Below, one piece after another: positions 61,511 through 64,000 of a stretch of 64,000 bases of DNA; position 1 is the stretch's first letter; each line of letters begins with the position of its first letter. This DNA comes from Crocinitomicaceae bacterium (GTDB taxonomy: Bacteria; Bacteroidota; Bacteroidia; Flavobacteriales_D; Crocinitomicaceae), in assembly GCA_024643545.1 (NCBI GenBank), contig JAHEMR010000007.1, positions 1 through 64,000 on the forward strand, in the 5' to 3' direction. The position numbers and the translations under genes were made by a program. Under the pieces are notes generated by a model. The model saw only the letters and a program-made list of their open reading frames with translations. It did not search any database and was not told where the DNA came from.

Positions 61511-62049
61511 TGAACAAAGCAGTAAAATACGGACTGATTGCCAGCATTGTTTGGATCGCAGTTAAAATGGGGGCTTTGGCCTTGAGTATTTCTTTATATG
61601 ACATCAAATACTTTGGGCTTTTCAATATGTTTCTCCTCACATTTGTGATTACATGGAGCATCTACAAGCATAAGCGAACCCAAACGGAAAGTAATTTACT
61701 TGTTGACATTAAAAATGGCATGTTAGCCGGTGTTCCATATACTGCGGTCGTAAGTGTTTTCTTGTTTTTCTATTACGGACAAATTTTCCCTGAATTTCGT
61801 GAAAAGAAAATGAACGAAGTATACGTGCGCATCGATACCAAAAAAGAATTGGATGCCATTCGTAAAAACCAACCGGAATTAGAAAACAAGAGCGATGTAG
61901 AAATTAAGCAATTGGCTATTAAAGATTGGAAAAATAAATTGGATCCTCAATTTACGATGATGATTTCCTTACTAGCTTTACTTTTCTACACCACCATGAA
62001 TTCACTATTGATTTCACTCGTTTTTAGAAGAATTGTTTTCCGTAATTAG
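61510..62049 (+). CDS. DUF4199 family membrane protein
   Basis: 179 residues. Four transmembrane helices (about 6-29, 36-53, 73-92 and 148-168) surround a charged segment (EFREKKMNEVYVRIDTKKELDAIRKN) that is typical of the DUF4199 proteins of Bacteroidota. Function unknown. The ATG overlaps the stop codon of rho, so the two share a transcript. Confidence 0.82.
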   Translation: MNKAVKYGLIASIVWIAVKMGALALSISLYDIKYFGLFNMFLLTFVITWSIYKHKRTQTESNLLVDIKNGMLAGVPYTAVVSVFLFFYYGQIFPEFREKKMNEVYVRIDTKKELDAIRKNQPELENKSDVEIKQLAIKDWKNKLDPQFTMMISLLALLFYTTMNSLLISLVFRRIVFRN

Positions 62050-62831
62050 TGCTTGAACATTTCCTGAAAGGCAGCTTCCGTTAAAGAAATACGTTTCGTT
62101 CCAAAGTCAAATTTCCCATATGCTTCTCCAGGGGAAGTCATGACCGTAGCAAACAAATAGCGGCTTTTACCCCACTCTGCAAATCCGACTAACCAGCCAA
62201 TGTCTTTTCCATCCTGAAATCCCCATCCGGTTTTGCCGTAAATGTTAAATGGATGGCTCCGACGCAGTTCGAAAATCTCCATCAAGGTTTGGTACGTTTC
62301 TGAACGAAGACCCAATTTTTGTTTCTCAATTTTGTATAAAAAGTCAATTTGCTGCAACGCTGAAATGCGCAAGTCCCCATTTAACCAAAAAGTCGTTAAT
62401 TCAGGACTCGCTTTTTCATTTCCATAGTGAAATCGCTCAACGTAAGTATCCATGTTCTTCTTTCCAATTCTTCGTGCTAATTCTTGGTAATAAGGAACGA
62501 TTGAATGCTGAAAAGCCAGTTTCAGGGTTAAATTACTCATCGAATCTTGTAACAACTTTGTTGTTGAATCTGTCAAAATACCCGTTTCTAATCCAATTAA
62601 GGTATTTGGAATTTTAAAAGTTGAAGCTGGTGAAAAAGGAACATTTAACAAGGAATCATTGTAATAGAAATACTTTTCCGTTTTTAAATCATAGATCACC
62701 ACTGAAAACGAGTATAACGAACTTTCCTCCTTCTTCAAGTCTAGAAAAGCAGCTTTTTCAACTTGGAATTTTGGCAACCCACAACTTGAGATGAAAAGCG
62801 CCAGAACAATAGCACTTATAAACTTGCACAT
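62046..62831 (-). CDS. Class D (OXA-type) beta-lactamase, lipoprotein
   Basis: 261 residues. The lipobox is ISSC (Cys17). The serine hydrolase motifs fall in OXA order: S70-T-F-K73 in PASTFKIPNTLIG (numbers happen to match DBL numbering), SIV in AFQHSIVPYYQEL, YGN in FHYGNEKAS, the FWLNGDLRISA segment, and KTG in YGKTGWGFQDG followed by IGWLVGF. K73 should be the carboxylated lysine of the class. It would hydrolyse beta-lactams in the periplasm, although spectrum cannot be read. It overlaps the end of mpl by 16 bases. Confidence 0.92.
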   Translation of the reverse strand: MCKFISAIVLALFISSCGLPKFQVEKAAFLDLKKEESSLYSFSVVIYDLKTEKYFYYNDSLLNVPFSPASTFKIPNTLIGLETGILTDSTTKLLQDSMSNLTLKLAFQHSIVPYYQELARRIGKKNMDTYVERFHYGNEKASPELTTFWLNGDLRISALQQIDFLYKIEKQKLGLRSETYQTLMEIFELRRSHPFNIYGKTGWGFQDGKDIGWLVGFAEWGKSRYLFATVMTSPGEAYGKFDFGTKRISLTEAAFQEMFKH

Positions 62832-64000
62832 AACTCTTCACCCAATTGGTCATAGTCAATTCCATCAAAATTTCCAGACGACATCATTAACAACACAGCA
62901 TTGTTCCATTTTTGAGAACGAATGAACGTCAGAACTTCATCCGTTGTATCCTTTACATGGACATTTCCACCGAATCCATCAAACACCTGTTGAGTGGAAA
63001 TCGGTTCCAATTTCTTGTGATGAACGACTTCTGGATTGAAATAGACCAATGCTTCATCTGCAGCAATCATCGCACCTTCATAATGAGGTAAAAATTCTTT
63101 TTTCAAGGAAGAAAACGTATGTAACTCCATGCATGCGATCACTTTTCTATTCGGATACTGGTGTTTTACCGCTGCAGTTGTTGCTTTTAATTTAGAGGGT
63201 GAATGGGCAAAATCTTTAAACATCACAAAGTCCGGACGCTCAATCACTTTTTGCAAGCGTTTTCCTGCTCCGGTAAAATCCGACATTGCAGATAAAAAAT
63301 CGGCATTTTTGATTCCAATCGCTTTCGCTAAATTCATCGCTCCCATTAAATTCTGAAGGTTGTGCGGACCAAAAACAAGCAAGGGATAAGATTGTCCTTC
63401 GAAATGCAAAAGAGTTCCCGTTTCCGTCGGTTCAAAAGTTGGTGTTTGATAGGCAATAGATGTAATTCCTTCTCGCACTTGCTCGCCCAATTTACAAACT
63501 TCAGGATCCTCTGTGTTGTAAATCAACTTTCCATTTGGTTCGATTAAATCACAGAAAATTTCAAATTGCTCGACGTAGTTTTCAAACGTTGGAAAGACAT
63601 TGATGTGATCCCAAGCAATGCCACTAATTAGTGCCACATTTGGATGATACAAGTGAAACTTTGGACGGCGGTCAATTGGAGAACTCAAATACTCATCTCC
63701 TTCCAAAATCATGAATTTTGCGTCATTGGTCAATTTAACCATACAGTCGTAACCTTCCAATTGAGCACCAACCATATAATCAACGTTTAACCCAAGTTTA
63801 TTGATCGCATGCAACAACATGGAAGTGATTGTTGTTTTTCCGTGACTTCCGCCAATAACGATTCTCATTTTATCTTTACTCTGCTCGTACAAGTATTCTG
63901 GATAAGAGTAAATAGGGATTTGCAGTTCTTTCGCTCGCAACAATTCTGGGTTGTCCTCTCGTGCGTGCATCCCTAAAATAACGGCATCTAATTCAGCATA
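62816..64000 (-). CDS. mpl: UDP-N-acetylmuramate:tripeptide ligase, partial
   Basis: The frame runs from the stop at 62816 to the right edge without a stop; 395 codons are inside and the N-terminus is missing. Mur ligase features: ATP-binding GGSHGKTTITSML, GDEYLSSPIDRRPKF, AWDHINVFP and the C-terminal domain (DFAHSPSKLKATTAAVK). The YDQLGEEL end and the GAGKRLQ segment fit Mpl (murein peptide ligase), which attaches L-Ala-gamma-D-Glu-meso-DAP recovered from peptidoglycan to UDP-MurNAc, rather than MurC. It is upstream of and overlaps the beta-lactamase gene. Confidence 0.88.
   Translation of the reverse strand, partial: YAELDAVILGMHAREDNPELLRAKELQIPIYSYPEYLYEQSKDKMRIVIGGSHGKTTITSMLLHAINKLGLNVDYMVGAQLEGYDCMVKLTNDAKFMILEGDEYLSSPIDRRPKFHLYHPNVALISGIAWDHINVFPTFENYVEQFEIFCDLIEPNGKLIYNTEDPEVCKLGEQVREGITSIAYQTPTFEPTETGTLLHFEGQSYPLLVFGPHNLQNLMGAMNLAKAIGIKNADFLSAMSDFTGAGKRLQKVIERPDFVMFKDFAHSPSKLKATTAAVKHQYPNRKVIACMELHTFSSLKKEFLPHYEGAMIAADEALVYFNPEVVHHKKLEPISTQQVFDGFGGNVHVKDTTDEVLTFIRSQKWNNAVLLMMSSGNFDGIDYDQLGEELCASL

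Noticed and set aside
1..64000. tRNA, rRNA, CRISPR array, integrase, transposase or prophage genes
   Set aside because: I looked for cloverleaf-like ends, spaced repeats and the protein families involved and saw none. A tRNAscan or HMM search would settle it.

Overview
The window reads as a piece of a Bacteroidota chromosome, most like order Flavobacteriales (a Fluviicola/Crocinitomicaceae-type genome is my best guess, from overall gene style only). The evidence is: TAnnTTTG-type -7 promoter boxes and almost no Shine-Dalgarno sequences; several secreted proteins with C-terminal type IX secretion (T9SS) sorting domains; families typical of the phylum (DUF2141, DUF4199, DUF4389, a fused alpha/beta 2-oxoacid dehydrogenase E1, a Rho with a long Asn/Gln-rich insert, RHS proteins with the NHLGNVL motif); and moderately AT-rich DNA. 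No tRNA, rRNA, CRISPR array, transposase, integrase or prophage gene was seen. Most of the window is dense chromosomal gene content.

Layout. 1-3.6 kb (minus): an RHS-repeat gene fragment running off the left edge, directly behind a 7TM protein / histidine kinase / LuxR-type response regulator module. 3.8-7.0 kb: two small secreted proteins, then dihydroorotase and a zinc-ribbon protein on the minus strand. 7.0-12.1 kb (minus): a four-gene overlapping operon for a TetR regulator and a type I-like exporter (ABC protein, HlyD, TolC) whose ABC protein has lost its nucleotide-binding motifs; behind a separate carotenoid desaturase gene (12.3-13.7 kb). 14.0 kb: HU, followed by about 0.7 kb of non-coding, palindrome-rich repeat DNA. 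15-29 kb: SDR oxidoreductase, GmhA, lipoprotein, APC permease, UvrA, an alpha-oxoamine synthase, a remnant of a response-regulator gene, a barrel gene broken by an in-frame TGA, DEAD-box helicase, CutC and the fused E1. 29-40.6 kb (minus): M1 peptidase-SppA-GNAT operon, a MopE-repeat T9SS protein, pnp, rpsO and a duplicated DUF4389 protein.

40.7-42.3 kb holds a cobalamin riboswitch in front of a lone T9SS-secreted beta-propeller protein, which I read as a candidate BtuG-like vitamin B12 binder. 42.4-45.3 kb is a tight operon (phosphoribosyltransferase, MurQ, ureohydrolase, membrane protein). 45.2-47.2 kb (minus) has a nine-repeat propeller-like protein with an NlpC/P60 peptidase. 47.3-52.5 kb has a catalytic/non-catalytic pair of M16 peptidases and an Asp-box T9SS protein. 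52.5-62 kb is a housekeeping run: dnaX (with a ten-A slippage site giving a probable gamma/tau pair), an acyl-CoA ligase-like gene, a J-domain membrane protein, an endonuclease III without its Fe-S cysteines, dnaB, a conserved secreted protein, rho and a DUF4199 protein. The right edge (minus) has a class D beta-lactamase overlapping the 3' end of mpl.

Themes. Cell-wall recycling appears twice (murQ; mpl coupled to a beta-lactamase). DNA replication and repair genes (uvrA, dnaX, nth, dnaB) are numerous. In several genes, dnaX and dnaB most clearly, the -7 box sits only about four bases from the start codon, so leaderless mRNAs are likely. The strongest candidates for something undescribed are the motif-less ABC exporter operon, the B12-riboswitch/T9SS propeller unit and the dnaX slippage site.
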